64,000 bases of DNA from Opitutia bacterium (GTDB lineage: Bacteria; Verrucomicrobiota; Verrucomicrobiia; Opitutales; UBA953), in the NCBI GenBank assembly GCA_003569245.1, contig BGOM01000011.1:62001-126000 (forward strand). The letters run 5' to 3'. The translations under genes and the position numbers were made by a program. A model generated the notes under the pieces. That model saw only the letters and a program-made list of their open reading frames with translations, ran no database searches and was not told the origin of the DNA. The stretch's first letter is position 1; the number at the start of each line of letters is the position of its first letter. Below, piece by piece: positions 47,154 to 56,485 of this stretch.

Positions 47154-48491
47154 ATGTCCGACATTCGAACGCTCCCCGGCTTCCGGGAGTTCTATCCCGA
47201 GGACCAGGCGCTGGTCGGTCATACCTTCGATATCTGGCGCCGGGCCTGCCGGCGCTACGGTTTCCGCGAATGGAACTCGCCCGTGCTCGAGCCGCTCGAG
47301 CTCTTCACCGAGAAATCCGGCGAGGAGATCGTCCGCCAGCTCTTCAACTTCGAGGACAAGGGCGGCCGCAAGGTCACGCTGCGCCCCGAGCTCACGCCCG
47401 CGCTGGCCCGCATGGTCGGCGCCAAGGCCAACGGCATGCCGAAGCCGATCCGCTGGTTCGCCATCGGCGAAAGTTACCGCTACGAGAAGCCTCAGAAGGG
47501 CCGGCTCCGCGCCTTCTACCAGCTGAACGCCGACCTCCTCGGCGAGGCCGGTCCCGCGGCCGACGCCGAGATCATCGCGCTCTGCGCCGACTGCCTCCTG
47601 GGCTTCGGCCTCACGCAGGCCGATTTCCGCATCCGCGTCTCCGACCGCACGCTCTGGTTCCGCTACCTCGCCAGCCTCGGCATCCCCGAGGCGCAGGCGA
47701 CCGCCGTGCTCGGCGTCGTCGACAAACTGGAACGCGGCGCACCCAAGGACCTGCTCGAGGCGATGACCGCCGCGCTGGCCGGCACCGCGGTCGATCCCGC
47801 GCAGGCGCTCGTCGCCGCGCGCGCCTTCGCCAACACCAAGTCCCTGGCCGACCTCGAGCGCCTCGCGGCCGGCGACGCCGCGATGACCGCGCGCCTCGGC
47901 GAATGGAAGCACCTGCTGGCCACGCTGACGGCCCTCGGCTTCGCCGAATGCGTCTCGATCGACCTGACCATCGTGCGCGGCCTGGCCTATTACACCGGCT
48001 TCGTCTTCGAGGCCTTCGAGACCGGCGGCGAGGCCCGCGCGCTCGCGGGCGGCGGTCGCTACGACGCCCTCGTGAAGAAACTGGGCGGACCCGACCTGCC
48101 CGCCGTCGGCTTCGGCATGGGCGACGTGACCTTGCGCGACCTGCTCGAGCTCAAGAAGCTCCTGCCGGTCTACGCCGACGGCCCGGATTTCTACGCGATG
48201 ATCCTCGGTGACGATGCCCGCGCGGCCGCCCTCGAGGACGTCGCGTCGCTCCGCCGCGCCGGCTTCCGCGTCGAGTACAACCTCCGCGACGGCAAGTTCG
48301 GCAAGCTCGCGCAACAGGCCGAGACCGCGGGGGCGAAGTACGCGCTGGTCTACGGTGGCGGCGAGATCGCCAAAGGCGTGACGAAGGTGCGCAGCCTGAC
48401 CGACCGCAGCGAGGCCGAGGTGCCGCGCACGGATCTGTTGCCCGCGCTCCGCGCCGTGCTGGAGGAAGGCATGCGCGCGATCCTACCCTGA
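47154..48491 (+). CDS. hisS: histidyl-tRNA synthetase
   Basis: 445 residues. It charges tRNA-His. Class II motifs are visible: motif 2 with WFAIGESYRYEKPQKGRLRA (residues about 101-120), the histidine loops LTIVRGLAYYTGFVFEAF and AGGGRYDALV, motif 3 VGFGMGDVTLRDLL, and an anticodon-binding domain at about 345-445. The N-terminus MSDIRTLPGFREFYPEDQAL fits the family, with PGFREFYP in place of the more common GTxDxLP. It starts 5 bases after the HU-like gene and 4 bases before murJ. Confidence 0.95.
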   Translation: MSDIRTLPGFREFYPEDQALVGHTFDIWRRACRRYGFREWNSPVLEPLELFTEKSGEEIVRQLFNFEDKGGRKVTLRPELTPALARMVGAKANGMPKPIRWFAIGESYRYEKPQKGRLRAFYQLNADLLGEAGPAADAEIIALCADCLLGFGLTQADFRIRVSDRTLWFRYLASLGIPEAQATAVLGVVDKLERGAPKDLLEAMTAALAGTAVDPAQALVAARAFANTKSLADLERLAAGDAAMTARLGEWKHLLATLTALGFAECVSIDLTIVRGLAYYTGFVFEAFETGGEARALAGGGRYDALVKKLGGPDLPAVGFGMGDVTLRDLLELKKLLPVYADGPDFYAMILGDDARAAALEDVASLRRAGFRVEYNLRDGKFGKLAQQAETAGAKYALVYGGGEIAKGVTKVRSLTDRSEAEVPRTDLLPALRAVLEEGMRAILP

Positions 48492-48495
48492 GCCG

Positions 48496-50076
48496 ATGAC
48501 CGAGCAGGCGCGCCAGTACCGGGACATGGCCAAGACCGCGTCCTGGACCATGGTCTCGCGCGTGCTCGGGTTGGTCCGCGACCAGCTGACCGCCGGGGTC
48601 TTCGGCGCCTCCGCGGTCGGGGCGGCTTTCCTGTTCGCCTTCCAGATCCCGAACTTGTTCCGGCGGCTGCTCGGCGAGGGCGCGCTCACGGCGGCCATCG
48701 TGCCGGTGCTGGCCGACAAGACGGCCCGCGACGGCCAGGCGGCGGCCTTCGGTTTCCTGAACTACGCGTTGCGGCGGATCCTGCCGGGGATGATCGGCCT
48801 GACCTTGCTGGGCATCGGCGGTGCCTTGCTCTGGGCTTTCCTGCGCCCGGCCGACGCCAACGTCGCCCTCCTGACGGCCGCCTGCATGCCTTACATGCCG
48901 CTGATCTGCGTGGCCGCGCTCTTCACCTCCGCCGTCAACCTGACCGGCCGCTTCGGCCTGGCGGAGATCGCCTCCGGCCTGCTCAACCTCTGCATGATCG
49001 TCGGGCTCGGGCTCTTCGGGCTGCTGGCCGACACCGAGATGGGCAAGGCGGGTTGGCTCTGCGCGGGCGCCCTCGCCGGCGGGACCTTGCAGCTCCTGAT
49101 CCCGCTCCAAGGCCTGCGGCAGGCCGGTTGGCGACCCGGTCCGGTGCACGTGGACGTCGAGGCCTGGCGCACGCTCAGCATCGCCTTCCTCCCGGCCGCC
49201 CTCGGGGCCGGTATCCAGCAGATCAACTTCCTGATCTCCCGGGGGCTCGCCTACAACGTCAGCGACGCGGGCCTGACCTATTACTACCTCGCCAACCGCA
49301 TCGTCGAACTGCCCATCGGCCTGTTCAGCGCCTCGATCGCCGTGGTCATGTTCCCGGCGCTGGCGATGGCCTTCGCGCAGGGCGACCGCCCCGCGCTGGC
49401 GCGCAACTACGCCCGCGGCCTGCGGCTCATCCTCGCCGTGAACGTGGGCGCGGCCTTCGGCCTCGCCGTCCTCGCCGGCCCGATCGTCCAGCTCCTGTTC
49501 GAGTTCGGCAAGTTCACCCCTGAGCATTGCGCGGCCACCGGCCGCTTGCTCGTCCTGTTCGCGTTCGCCATGCCGTTCTACGCGATGATCTCGCTCGCCA
49601 CGCGCGCGCTCAACGTAGCCGGGCAGACCCGCGTGACGCTCGTCGCTGCCTTGCATGCCCTCGGCGTGAACCTCGCGGGCTCCGTCGCCGCGGTCATGCT
49701 CGGGTATGGCGTCGAGGGTCTGGCGATCGCCAACGCCGTCGCGACCGTCTGGCAATACCTCGTGCTGCGGCACTACCTCAAGCGCCTCGCCCCGGAGTTC
49801 CTCACCGAGCCGATGGTCAAGCCGGCGCTTCAGGTGCTCATCGGCTCCTTCTTGCTCGGCATCATCGCCTACCAGACCACGGCCTGGCTCCGTCTCCTCG
49901 GCCACGGACACCTGCCGGAGAAGCTCAACCTCGGGTTGGCGATGTTCGTCGGCGGGGGCGTGGCCATGATCGCCTACGCCGTCTACCTCGACTTCCTGCG
50001 CTACCCCGAGCGTGACCTTCTTCGCGGGTTCGCGAACAAGCTGCTCCGTCGGACCGGTTACCAGCTCAAGGTTTGA
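48496..50076 (+). CDS. murJ: lipid II flippase MurJ
   Basis: 526 residues with about 14 hydrophobic segments, normal for MurJ of the MOP superfamily. It moves lipid II across the inner membrane. The N-terminus holds the family start TMVSRVLGLVRDQLTAGVFG and FQIPNLFRRLLGEGALTAAI; later INFLISRGLAYNVSDAGLTY and LPIGLFSASIAVVMFPALA are typical. The reading frame overlaps the convergent amidase gene by 11 bases. It follows hisS by 4 bases, joining the yicC-HU-hisS run. Confidence 0.96.
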   Translation: MTEQARQYRDMAKTASWTMVSRVLGLVRDQLTAGVFGASAVGAAFLFAFQIPNLFRRLLGEGALTAAIVPVLADKTARDGQAAAFGFLNYALRRILPGMIGLTLLGIGGALLWAFLRPADANVALLTAACMPYMPLICVAALFTSAVNLTGRFGLAEIASGLLNLCMIVGLGLFGLLADTEMGKAGWLCAGALAGGTLQLLIPLQGLRQAGWRPGPVHVDVEAWRTLSIAFLPAALGAGIQQINFLISRGLAYNVSDAGLTYYYLANRIVELPIGLFSASIAVVMFPALAMAFAQGDRPALARNYARGLRLILAVNVGAAFGLAVLAGPIVQLLFEFGKFTPEHCAATGRLLVLFAFAMPFYAMISLATRALNVAGQTRVTLVAALHALGVNLAGSVAAVMLGYGVEGLAIANAVATVWQYLVLRHYLKRLAPEFLTEPMVKPALQVLIGSFLLGIIAYQTTAWLRLLGHGHLPEKLNLGLAMFVGGGVAMIAYAVYLDFLRYPERDLLRGFANKLLRRTGYQLKV

Positions 50077-50992
50077 CCTTGGCGCCCTTGGCCGGGCGCG
50101 TCTTCGCCGGGGCCGCCAGGGCAGGGGAGGGTAAGGTCGGACCGACCCGGTAACGCTTCACCAGGGCGCGCAGGATGGCGACGGTCTCGGCGTCCGCGAG
50201 GCCGTCGACCTTCTTGCCGCGGAAGTGGCGTTGGAAAGCCTCAAGCGCCAGCTTCAGTCCGGCATCCGTAGGCTCCACGGCGTAACCATAGGTCAGGAGC
50301 AGCCGCCGCACCTCGGCCGCATCGACCTTGGTCGAAGTTTTCAGGAATGCGTCGACGTCCGCCTGGAGCGGCCAGGCCCCGATCCCGCGGGCGGCGAAAT
50401 CCGCCCAGGGGAAATGCAGGCCCGGATCGATCTTGCGACCGATGGCGATGTCGGAATGAGCCAGCACCTCGGTCGGCAGGATGGACGGGTGGCGCCGGAG
50501 GATATCGGCGCAGAGCTTCGCGACCAACTCCTGCTGCGCGGCCGGGTAAGGGTGGATGTTGCCATCGAGGTTGATGATCTCGATGCCGATCGAAGGCTGG
50601 TTGAGTCCGTCGAACTGACGCCAGCCGCTCTTGCCGGCATGGTAGGCCACCTTGGACTCGGGCACCATGGCGATGATGCGCGGAGGATTCTCATCGGTGA
50701 CCAGGTAATGGATCCCGACGCGGTGGCTCGACTTGCGCCCCTGGAGCACGTCGTAGGAGCCGGCCAGGTTGCCGCCCGTGTGATGGAGGATCAAAGCTTG
50801 CACGGGCACCTTGCGGGCTTCCGAGCCCAGGGAGTCGGCGCCTTGCTCGATCCTCAATCCCGCCGGGGCATGCTCCACGACGGGAAGTTTGGAAGGAACG
50901 CCCGAAGGGGCCGAAGCGCAGCCCGAAATAAGCACCGCCATGAGGACCAAAAGCAGGGAATTCTGCGCGAGGGTTCGTTTGGTCTGGGTCAT
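50066..50992 (-). CDS. AmpD-like N-acetylmuramoyl-L-alanine amidase lipoprotein
   Basis: 308 residues from the ATG at 50990-50992. The lipobox LISGCAS puts the acylated cysteine at about residue 25, so the enzyme is membrane-anchored and periplasmic. The amidase_2 domain (about 60-210) shows ALILHHTGGNLAGSYDVLQG, GIHYLVTDENPPRIIAMVPE, NQPSIGIEIIN and HSDIAIGRKIDPGLHFPW, including the zinc ligands. A peptidoglycan-binding domain follows (about 220-280, ALEAFQRHFRGKKVDGLAD). It cleaves the amide between MurNAc and the stem peptide during wall turnover. A Pro/Lys/Ala tail ends the chain. Confidence 0.93.
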   Translation of the reverse strand: MTQTKRTLAQNSLLLVLMAVLISGCASAPSGVPSKLPVVEHAPAGLRIEQGADSLGSEARKVPVQALILHHTGGNLAGSYDVLQGRKSSHRVGIHYLVTDENPPRIIAMVPESKVAYHAGKSGWRQFDGLNQPSIGIEIINLDGNIHPYPAAQQELVAKLCADILRRHPSILPTEVLAHSDIAIGRKIDPGLHFPWADFAARGIGAWPLQADVDAFLKTSTKVDAAEVRRLLLTYGYAVEPTDAGLKLALEAFQRHFRGKKVDGLADAETVAILRALVKRYRVGPTLPSPALAAPAKTRPAKGAKVKP

Positions 50993-51007
50993 GACGATGC
51001 AGGGCAT

Positions 51008-51190
51008 CGTCTAAAACGGCCTCCCAAAGACCCCAAGTTAATACGATTAACAGCTATCTAATCCCTGTAATAATTGTATTAAGTATAATTAGACATAATG
51101 TATATTGTGCGAAATACACCGAAGCGCATAAACCTTAAACTATCGGTTTACGCTCGCATGACCGCATACGGGCATTTAAAAGCCGTGTTT
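51008..51190. promoter_or_regulatory. AT-rich promoter region of the rhamnose operon
   Basis: About 180 bases, strikingly AT-rich against a GC-rich background, between the amidase lipoprotein (-) and the DeoR-type regulator (+). A perfect TATAAT lies at 51084-51089 inside an imperfect 19-base palindrome (51072-51090, AATTGTATTAAGTATAATT, 7 of 9 pairs), an arrangement expected for an operator covering a promoter. No good -35 is seen at 17 bases, so activation or a weak promoter is possible. Confidence 0.45.
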
Positions 51191-51967
51191 ATGAAAGTCG
51201 CTCGCCATATCATCGAGGCTCGCCGTGAAGCCATCGCCAAACTCCTCAGCAAAGTCGGCTACGTTCCCGTCCTGGAGATCTGCAAACAATTCAACGTCTC
51301 GGAGGCCACCGCCCGGCGCGACCTGACCGAGTTGGAAAGCCAGCGGCGCATCACCCGGACGCACGGTGGCGCGCTGTCCGACTTCAACCGCAACTTCCCG
51401 CCGCTCGACGACCGCAAGGTCGAGGACGCGGAGGCCAAGCGTAAGATCGGCAACCTGGCCGCTTCGCGCGTCAAGCCCGGCATGACCGTCTACCTGGACT
51501 CGGGTTCGACCATCTTCTTCGCCGCCGAAGCCATCGCCTCCGCCGGGGTCGCCGACCTGCAGATCGTCACGACCTGCCTGCCAACCGCGCAGCTCATCTC
51601 CTGCCTGCCCGGCGTCGAGGTCTACATCCCGGGTGGTCTTTTCCTCACGCGGCACGCCATGGTCGCCGGCGACCGCACCCTCGAGGAAGTCGCCCGCTGG
51701 AATTTCGACGTGGCCCTGCTCGGCGCCGAAGGCATCGACGAGAACGGTCTCTGGAATTCGCAGCGCGACATCTCGCACCAGCAGCGCGAGGTCATCCGTC
51801 GCAGCGACGAGGTCCTGATCTGCATGAACAAGGTCAAGCTCGGTCGCGGCGGTCCCTGCGCCGTGACCCGCGACGTCAGCGCCCTGTTCCTCGTGACGGA
51901 CGCCGCGGCCGCGGACGTCGCCAAGGCCAAGGTGAAGATGGCCGCCGACCACGTCCTGACGGCCTGA
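51191..51967 (+). CDS. DeoR/GlpR family transcriptional regulator
   Basis: 258 residues from the ATG at 51191-51193 (MKVARHIIEARREAIAKLLS); the 31 codons upstream in frame lie in the AT-rich leader and were excluded. The N-terminal helix-turn-helix has VPVLEICKQFNVSEATARRD and RRITRTHGGAL, and the DeoR sensor domain has VKPGMTVYLDSGSTIFFAAE, LGAEGIDENGLW and a conserved lysine in MNKVKLGR. Such regulators respond to a phosphorylated sugar. It begins the L-rhamnose unit and probably represses it, with rhamnulose 1-phosphate a plausible inducer (inference). Confidence 0.93.
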   Translation: MKVARHIIEARREAIAKLLSKVGYVPVLEICKQFNVSEATARRDLTELESQRRITRTHGGALSDFNRNFPPLDDRKVEDAEAKRKIGNLAASRVKPGMTVYLDSGSTIFFAAEAIASAGVADLQIVTTCLPTAQLISCLPGVEVYIPGGLFLTRHAMVAGDRTLEEVARWNFDVALLGAEGIDENGLWNSQRDISHQQREVIRRSDEVLICMNKVKLGRGGPCAVTRDVSALFLVTDAAAADVAKAKVKMAADHVLTA

Positions 51968-51994
51968 ACCGGACCCCGGAGCTGTTCCGAGTCC

Positions 51995-52750
51995 ATGCCC
52001 ACCGACGCCGTCCAGTCGTTGCTCGACCTCTCCCACGCCCTGGGTGGGGAACGTCTGCGTCTGGCGATTCTCGGCGAAGGTAACACCTCGCTGCGGCTCG
52101 ACGCCGACACGTTCGTCGTCAAGGCCTCCGGCTCGAGCTTGGCCACGCTCCGCCCGACGGAACTGACGACCTGTCGCTTCGACCGCCTGCTCCCGTTGCT
52201 CGAGGCCCGGGGCGCGACCGATGCGGATGTCGACGCGACCTTGCTCGCCGCCCGCGTCAACGAGGCTGAACGCAAGCCCTCGATCGAGGCCCTCTTCCAC
52301 GCCTACCTGCTCACCCTGCCCGGCGTCGCGTGCGTCGGCCATGTCCACGCGATCGCGGTGAACCAGATCCTCTGCTCGCCGCGGGCGCGGGAGTTCGCCG
52401 AGCGGCGCGCCTGCCCCGACGAGATCGTCATGTGCGGCGTGGAGTCGGTGTTCGTGCCTTACGCCGAACCGGGCCTCGAACTTTCCCAGGCCATCCGCCG
52501 CGAGGTCGTCGCCTTCGTCCGCCGGACGGGTCGGGACCCGAAGGTCATCCTCCTGCAGAACCACGGCATCATCGCCGTCGGCCCTTCGCCCAAGGCCGTG
52601 CTCGGCTCCCTGCTCATGGCCGAGAAAGCCGCGGAGATCTTCGTCGGCGCGGCCGCCCTCGGCGGGCCCGTCTTCCTCACCGCCGCCCAGTGCGAGCGTA
52701 TCGCCGGACGGCCCGACGAGCATTACCGCCAGAAGGTGCTCGGCCTCTGA
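51995..52750 (+). CDS. class II aldolase/adducin family protein
   Basis: 251 residues. The aldolase II fold is shown by LAILGEGNTSLRL, FVVKASGSSLATLRPTELT, the zinc ligands in CVGHVHAIAVN and the late histidine in LLQNHGIIAVGPSPKAVL. It cleaves or epimerises a sugar phosphate; the family includes fuculose-1-phosphate and rhamnulose-1-phosphate aldolases. The same operon already encodes a rhamnulose-1-phosphate aldolase domain, so this one may handle a different sugar (for example fuculose 1-phosphate) or another step. It starts 27 bases after the regulator. Confidence 0.9.
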   Translation: MPTDAVQSLLDLSHALGGERLRLAILGEGNTSLRLDADTFVVKASGSSLATLRPTELTTCRFDRLLPLLEARGATDADVDATLLAARVNEAERKPSIEALFHAYLLTLPGVACVGHVHAIAVNQILCSPRAREFAERRACPDEIVMCGVESVFVPYAEPGLELSQAIRREVVAFVRRTGRDPKVILLQNHGIIAVGPSPKAVLGSLLMAEKAAEIFVGAAALGGPVFLTAAQCERIAGRPDEHYRQKVLGL

Positions 52751-52776
52751 ACCGCCGCCCCGCCCTTTTCTCGACC

Positions 52777-54246
52777 ATGTCCAACTACCTCGCCATCGAC
52801 CTCGGCGCCGAATCCGGCCGCGTCATCCTCGGCCGGCTCAAAGCCGGCAAGTTCACCATGAAGGAGGTGCATCGCTTCTCGAACGGCGCGATCACCGCGA
52901 ACGGCACCCTGCGCTGGGACATCATCCGCATCTTCCGCGAGATCCGCATCGGCCTCGCCAAGGGCGCCAAGCTCGGTCCGATCAAGTCGGTCGCCTGCGA
53001 TTCCTGGGGCGTCGACTACGTGCTCCTCAAGGGCGACGGTCCGCTGCTTTCCCTGCCGTTCACCTACCGCGACGAGCGCAGCTTCAAGGCCTACGAGCTG
53101 GCCATGCGTCGGTTCTCGCAGAAGGAGATCTTCGAAGGCACCGGCATCGCCTCGATCTCGATCAACACGCTCTACCAGCTCTTCGACGATGCGGAGAACC
53201 GCCCCGAGATGCTCAAGTTCGCCGACAAGTTCCTGCTCATCGGCGACTACATCACCTGGCTCCTCACCGGCAAGGCCCGCGCCGAGGAGACCCTGATCTC
53301 CGGCAGCCAGTGCTGGGATACGCGCAAGCGCGATTGGGCCTGGCCCGTGCTGAAGAAGCTCGGGATCCCGAAGCACCTCTTCCCCAAGCCCGTCGCCCCC
53401 GGCGTGAAGCTCGGCAAGATGCTGCCGTACCTCGCCAAGGAGACCGGCCTCGGCCGGGCCGAGGTCGTCACGACCTGCGCTCACGACACCGCCGCGGCCG
53501 TCGCCGCGGTCCCCGCCACCCCGGGCGAGGACTGGGCCTACCTGTCTTCCGGCACCTGGTCCCTCCTCGGCGTCGAGCTGCCCAAGCCGCTCGTCAACGA
53601 GACCGTCCGCAAAGCCAAGTACACGAACGAGGTCGGCTTCGGCGGCACGTCCCGCTTCCTCAAGAACCTCGTCGGCCTCTGGGTCCTCCAGGAATGCCGG
53701 CGCGAGTGGATGGAGAAAGGCGAGGTCTCCGACTACGGCGAGATCGTGCAGCTCGCGCTCAAGGCCCCGTCGCTCCGTTCGTTCATCCGTCCCGATGACG
53801 TCCGCTTCGCCAAGCGCGGCGACATGGTGGCCAAGGTCCAGGCTTTCTGCCGCGAGACCAAGCAGCCCGTTCCGAAGACCCACGGCGAGATCGCCCGCTG
53901 CGTGCTCGAATCTTTGGCCCTCCTTTATCGCGTCGAGATGGACGGCATGGAGAAGCTCACCGGTCGCAAACTGAAGCGTCTGCACATCGTCGGCGGGGGT
54001 TGCCGCAACGCCTTGCTCAACCAAGCGACGGCCGACGCCACCGGCCGGACGGTCATCGCCGGACCCGTCGAAGCCACTGCTGCCGGCAACATCTTGGTCC
54101 AAGCCATCGCCATGAAGGAACTGAAAAACCTCGATGCCTTGCGCACGGTCGTCCGAAACTCTTTTGAGGTAGTGACTTACAAACCCAACACCTCCCCCGC
54201 CTGGGCGGCCGCCCAAGCCAAGTTTAATGGTTTAAAGAAGTCGTAA
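52777..54246 (+). CDS. rhaB: rhamnulokinase
   Basis: 489 residues from the ATG at 52777-52779 (MSNYLAIDLGAESGRVILGR). It phosphorylates L-rhamnulose with ATP. It follows RhaB along its length: CDSWGVDYVLLKGDGPLLSL, INTLYQLFDDAENRPEML, AHDTAAAVAAVPA, YLSSGTWSLLGVELPKPL, LKNLVGLWVLQECRREW and LHIVGGGCRNALLNQATADA (ATP site), ending with a RhaB-like YKPNTSPAW. Phosphorylated product feeds the bifunctional aldolase encoded 42 bases downstream. Confidence 0.95.
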   Translation: MSNYLAIDLGAESGRVILGRLKAGKFTMKEVHRFSNGAITANGTLRWDIIRIFREIRIGLAKGAKLGPIKSVACDSWGVDYVLLKGDGPLLSLPFTYRDERSFKAYELAMRRFSQKEIFEGTGIASISINTLYQLFDDAENRPEMLKFADKFLLIGDYITWLLTGKARAEETLISGSQCWDTRKRDWAWPVLKKLGIPKHLFPKPVAPGVKLGKMLPYLAKETGLGRAEVVTTCAHDTAAAVAAVPATPGEDWAYLSSGTWSLLGVELPKPLVNETVRKAKYTNEVGFGGTSRFLKNLVGLWVLQECRREWMEKGEVSDYGEIVQLALKAPSLRSFIRPDDVRFAKRGDMVAKVQAFCRETKQPVPKTHGEIARCVLESLALLYRVEMDGMEKLTGRKLKRLHIVGGGCRNALLNQATADATGRTVIAGPVEATAAGNILVQAIAMKELKNLDALRTVVRNSFEVVTYKPNTSPAWAAAQAKFNGLKKS

Positions 54247-54288
54247 AACCCTCTAACCCTCCCCTCCCCCTTTCCAACGAAACGCACC

Positions 54289-56481
54289 ATGTCCTCCTAT
54301 AAGTACGTCTCCCACCTCTGGAACGATGCCGAAGCGGCGAAGCTCGATCCGGTCGGCCGTCTGGTCTACCGCTCGAACAAACTCGGCGCCGACCAGCGCA
54401 TCACCAACACCGGCGGCGGTAACACCTCGTCCAAGATCGTCGAGAAGGACCCGCTGACCGGCCAGGACACCGTCGTCCTCTGGGTCAAGGGTTCCGGCGG
54501 CGACCTCCGGACCAGCAACCGCGAGAACTTCTCGTCCCTCTACCAGGACAAGCTCATCGGCCTCCAGCGCTCGTACGCCGCGCGCGCCGACAAGGGCCTG
54601 AAGTCCCCGGCCGAGGACGACATGGTCGGCATGTATAACCACGCCACCTTCAACCTCAACCCGCGCGCCTCGTCGATCGACACCCCGCTGCACAGCTTCC
54701 TGCCGGGCAAGCACGTCGACCACATGCACCCGAACGCGATCATCTCGATCGCCGCTTCCAAGAATTGCCAGGCGCTCACCCAGTCGATCTTCGGCGGGAA
54801 GATGGCCTACGTGCCGTGGATGCGCCCGGGCTTCGAGCTCGGCCTCGCGATGCAGGAGATCTCGCGCCAGCAGCCGGCCATCAAGGCCATCATGATGGGC
54901 CAGCACGGCTTCATCTCCTGGGCTGACGACGACAAGGCCTGCTACGAGCTGACCCTCGCGATGATCGAGCAGGCCGGCGCCTACATCGAAGGCAAGTACC
55001 AGGCCAAGGGCGGCGACGCCGCGGCCTTCGGCGGCGCGCTCTACCAGACCCTCGACACCGCGAAGCGCCACGCGACCTTCGCCGCCATCCTGCCCTGGCT
55101 CCGCGGCCAGGTCTCCAAGGAGAAGCGTTTCATCGGCACGATCCAGGACGACGAGAAGATCCTCCGCTTCGTGAACTCGAAGGACGCCCCGCGCCTCGCC
55201 GAGCTCGGCACCTCCTGCCCGGACCACTTCCTCCGCACGAAGATCAAGCCGCTCTACGTGAATTGGAACCCGCAGTCCGAGGACGCGGCCGCGCTGAAGA
55301 CCAAGCTGTCCGCCGCCCTCGAGCAGTACCGCAAGGACTACGCCGCCTACTACGCCGCCTGCAAGCGCCCGAACTCCCCGGCGATGCGCGACCCGAACCC
55401 GACCGTCGTCCTCATCCCCGGCCTCGGCATGATCGCCTGGGGCAAGGATAAGTCCGAATCCCGCGTCACGGCCGAGTTCTACAACTGCGCCGTCGAGGTC
55501 ATGCGCGGCGCCGAAGCCATCGACCAGTACATCGCCCTCCCCCAGCAGGAAGCCTTCGACATCGAGTACTGGCTCCTCGAGGAAGCCAAGCTGAAGCGCA
55601 TGCCGGCCGAGAAGGAGCTCGCCCGCCAGGTCATCATCGTCGTCGGCGCCGGCTCCGGCATCGGCAAGGAGACCGCCCATCGCCTCGTCAAGGAAGGCGC
55701 CCACATCGTCTGCGTCGACAAGAACGTCGAGGCCGCCCAGGCCACCGCCAAGGAGATCACCGACAAGCTCGGCTCCGGCATCGGCGTCGCCGGCACCGGC
55801 CTCTCGAACTGCGGTCCGGCCATCGGCCTCGCCGGCGACATCATGGACCGCGCCTCGATCCGCCAGATGCTCGACCAGGTCGCCCTCGCCTACGGCGGCT
55901 TCGACTCCATCTGCGTGACCGCGGGCATCTTCGTCTCGCCCGACACCACCGGTCACATCCCGGACGACAAGTGGGCCCTCACCTTCGCCCTGAACGTGAC
56001 CGGCAGCTACCTCGTCGCCGACGAAGCCTTCAAGACCTGGAAGGAACAGGGTCTGCGCGGCAACCTCGTCCTGACCACCAGCGCCAACGCCGCCGTGGCC
56101 AAGAAGGGCTCCGTCGCCTACGACACCTCGAAGGCCGCCGCCAACCACCTCGTCCGCGAGATGGCCATGGAGCTTTCCCCGCTGATCCGCGTCAACGGCG
56201 TGGCCCCGGCCACCGTCGTCCAGGGCTCGGCGATGTTCCCCCGCGACCGAGTGATCGCGTCGCTTGCGAAGTACAACATTCCCTACACCGATGATGAGGC
56301 GACCGATTCGCTGACCACGAAGCTCTCCCGCTTCTACGCCGATCGCACCCTGACCAAGAACCCCATCACCCCCGCCGACCAGGCCGAAGCCTACTTCCTC
56401 CTCGTGACCAATCGCCTCAGCAAGACGACCGGACAGGTCATCACCGTCGACGGCGGCCTCCACGAGGCGTTCCTCCGCTAA
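54289..56481 (+). CDS. rhaD: bifunctional rhamnulose-1-phosphate aldolase / short-chain dehydrogenase
   Basis: 730 residues. The aldolase half (about 1-430) carries TNTGGGNTSSKIVEKD, the metal-ligand region GKHVDHMHPNAIISIA and GQHGFISWADDD. The dehydrogenase half (about 440-730) carries the NAD loop VIIVVGAGSGIGKETAHRLV, the catalytic tyrosine/lysine in AYDTSKAAANHLV and the end GQVITVDGG. This fusion, known from rhizobial and Bacillus rhamnose operons, splits rhamnulose 1-phosphate to dihydroxyacetone phosphate and L-lactaldehyde and oxidises the latter to L-lactate. The lutABC genes directly downstream would then take lactate to pyruvate. Confidence 0.95.
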   Translation: MSSYKYVSHLWNDAEAAKLDPVGRLVYRSNKLGADQRITNTGGGNTSSKIVEKDPLTGQDTVVLWVKGSGGDLRTSNRENFSSLYQDKLIGLQRSYAARADKGLKSPAEDDMVGMYNHATFNLNPRASSIDTPLHSFLPGKHVDHMHPNAIISIAASKNCQALTQSIFGGKMAYVPWMRPGFELGLAMQEISRQQPAIKAIMMGQHGFISWADDDKACYELTLAMIEQAGAYIEGKYQAKGGDAAAFGGALYQTLDTAKRHATFAAILPWLRGQVSKEKRFIGTIQDDEKILRFVNSKDAPRLAELGTSCPDHFLRTKIKPLYVNWNPQSEDAAALKTKLSAALEQYRKDYAAYYAACKRPNSPAMRDPNPTVVLIPGLGMIAWGKDKSESRVTAEFYNCAVEVMRGAEAIDQYIALPQQEAFDIEYWLLEEAKLKRMPAEKELARQVIIVVGAGSGIGKETAHRLVKEGAHIVCVDKNVEAAQATAKEITDKLGSGIGVAGTGLSNCGPAIGLAGDIMDRASIRQMLDQVALAYGGFDSICVTAGIFVSPDTTGHIPDDKWALTFALNVTGSYLVADEAFKTWKEQGLRGNLVLTTSANAAVAKKGSVAYDTSKAAANHLVREMAMELSPLIRVNGVAPATVVQGSAMFPRDRVIASLAKYNIPYTDDEATDSLTTKLSRFYADRTLTKNPITPADQAEAYFLLVTNRLSKTTGQVITVDGGLHEAFLR

Positions 56482-56485
56482 CCCT

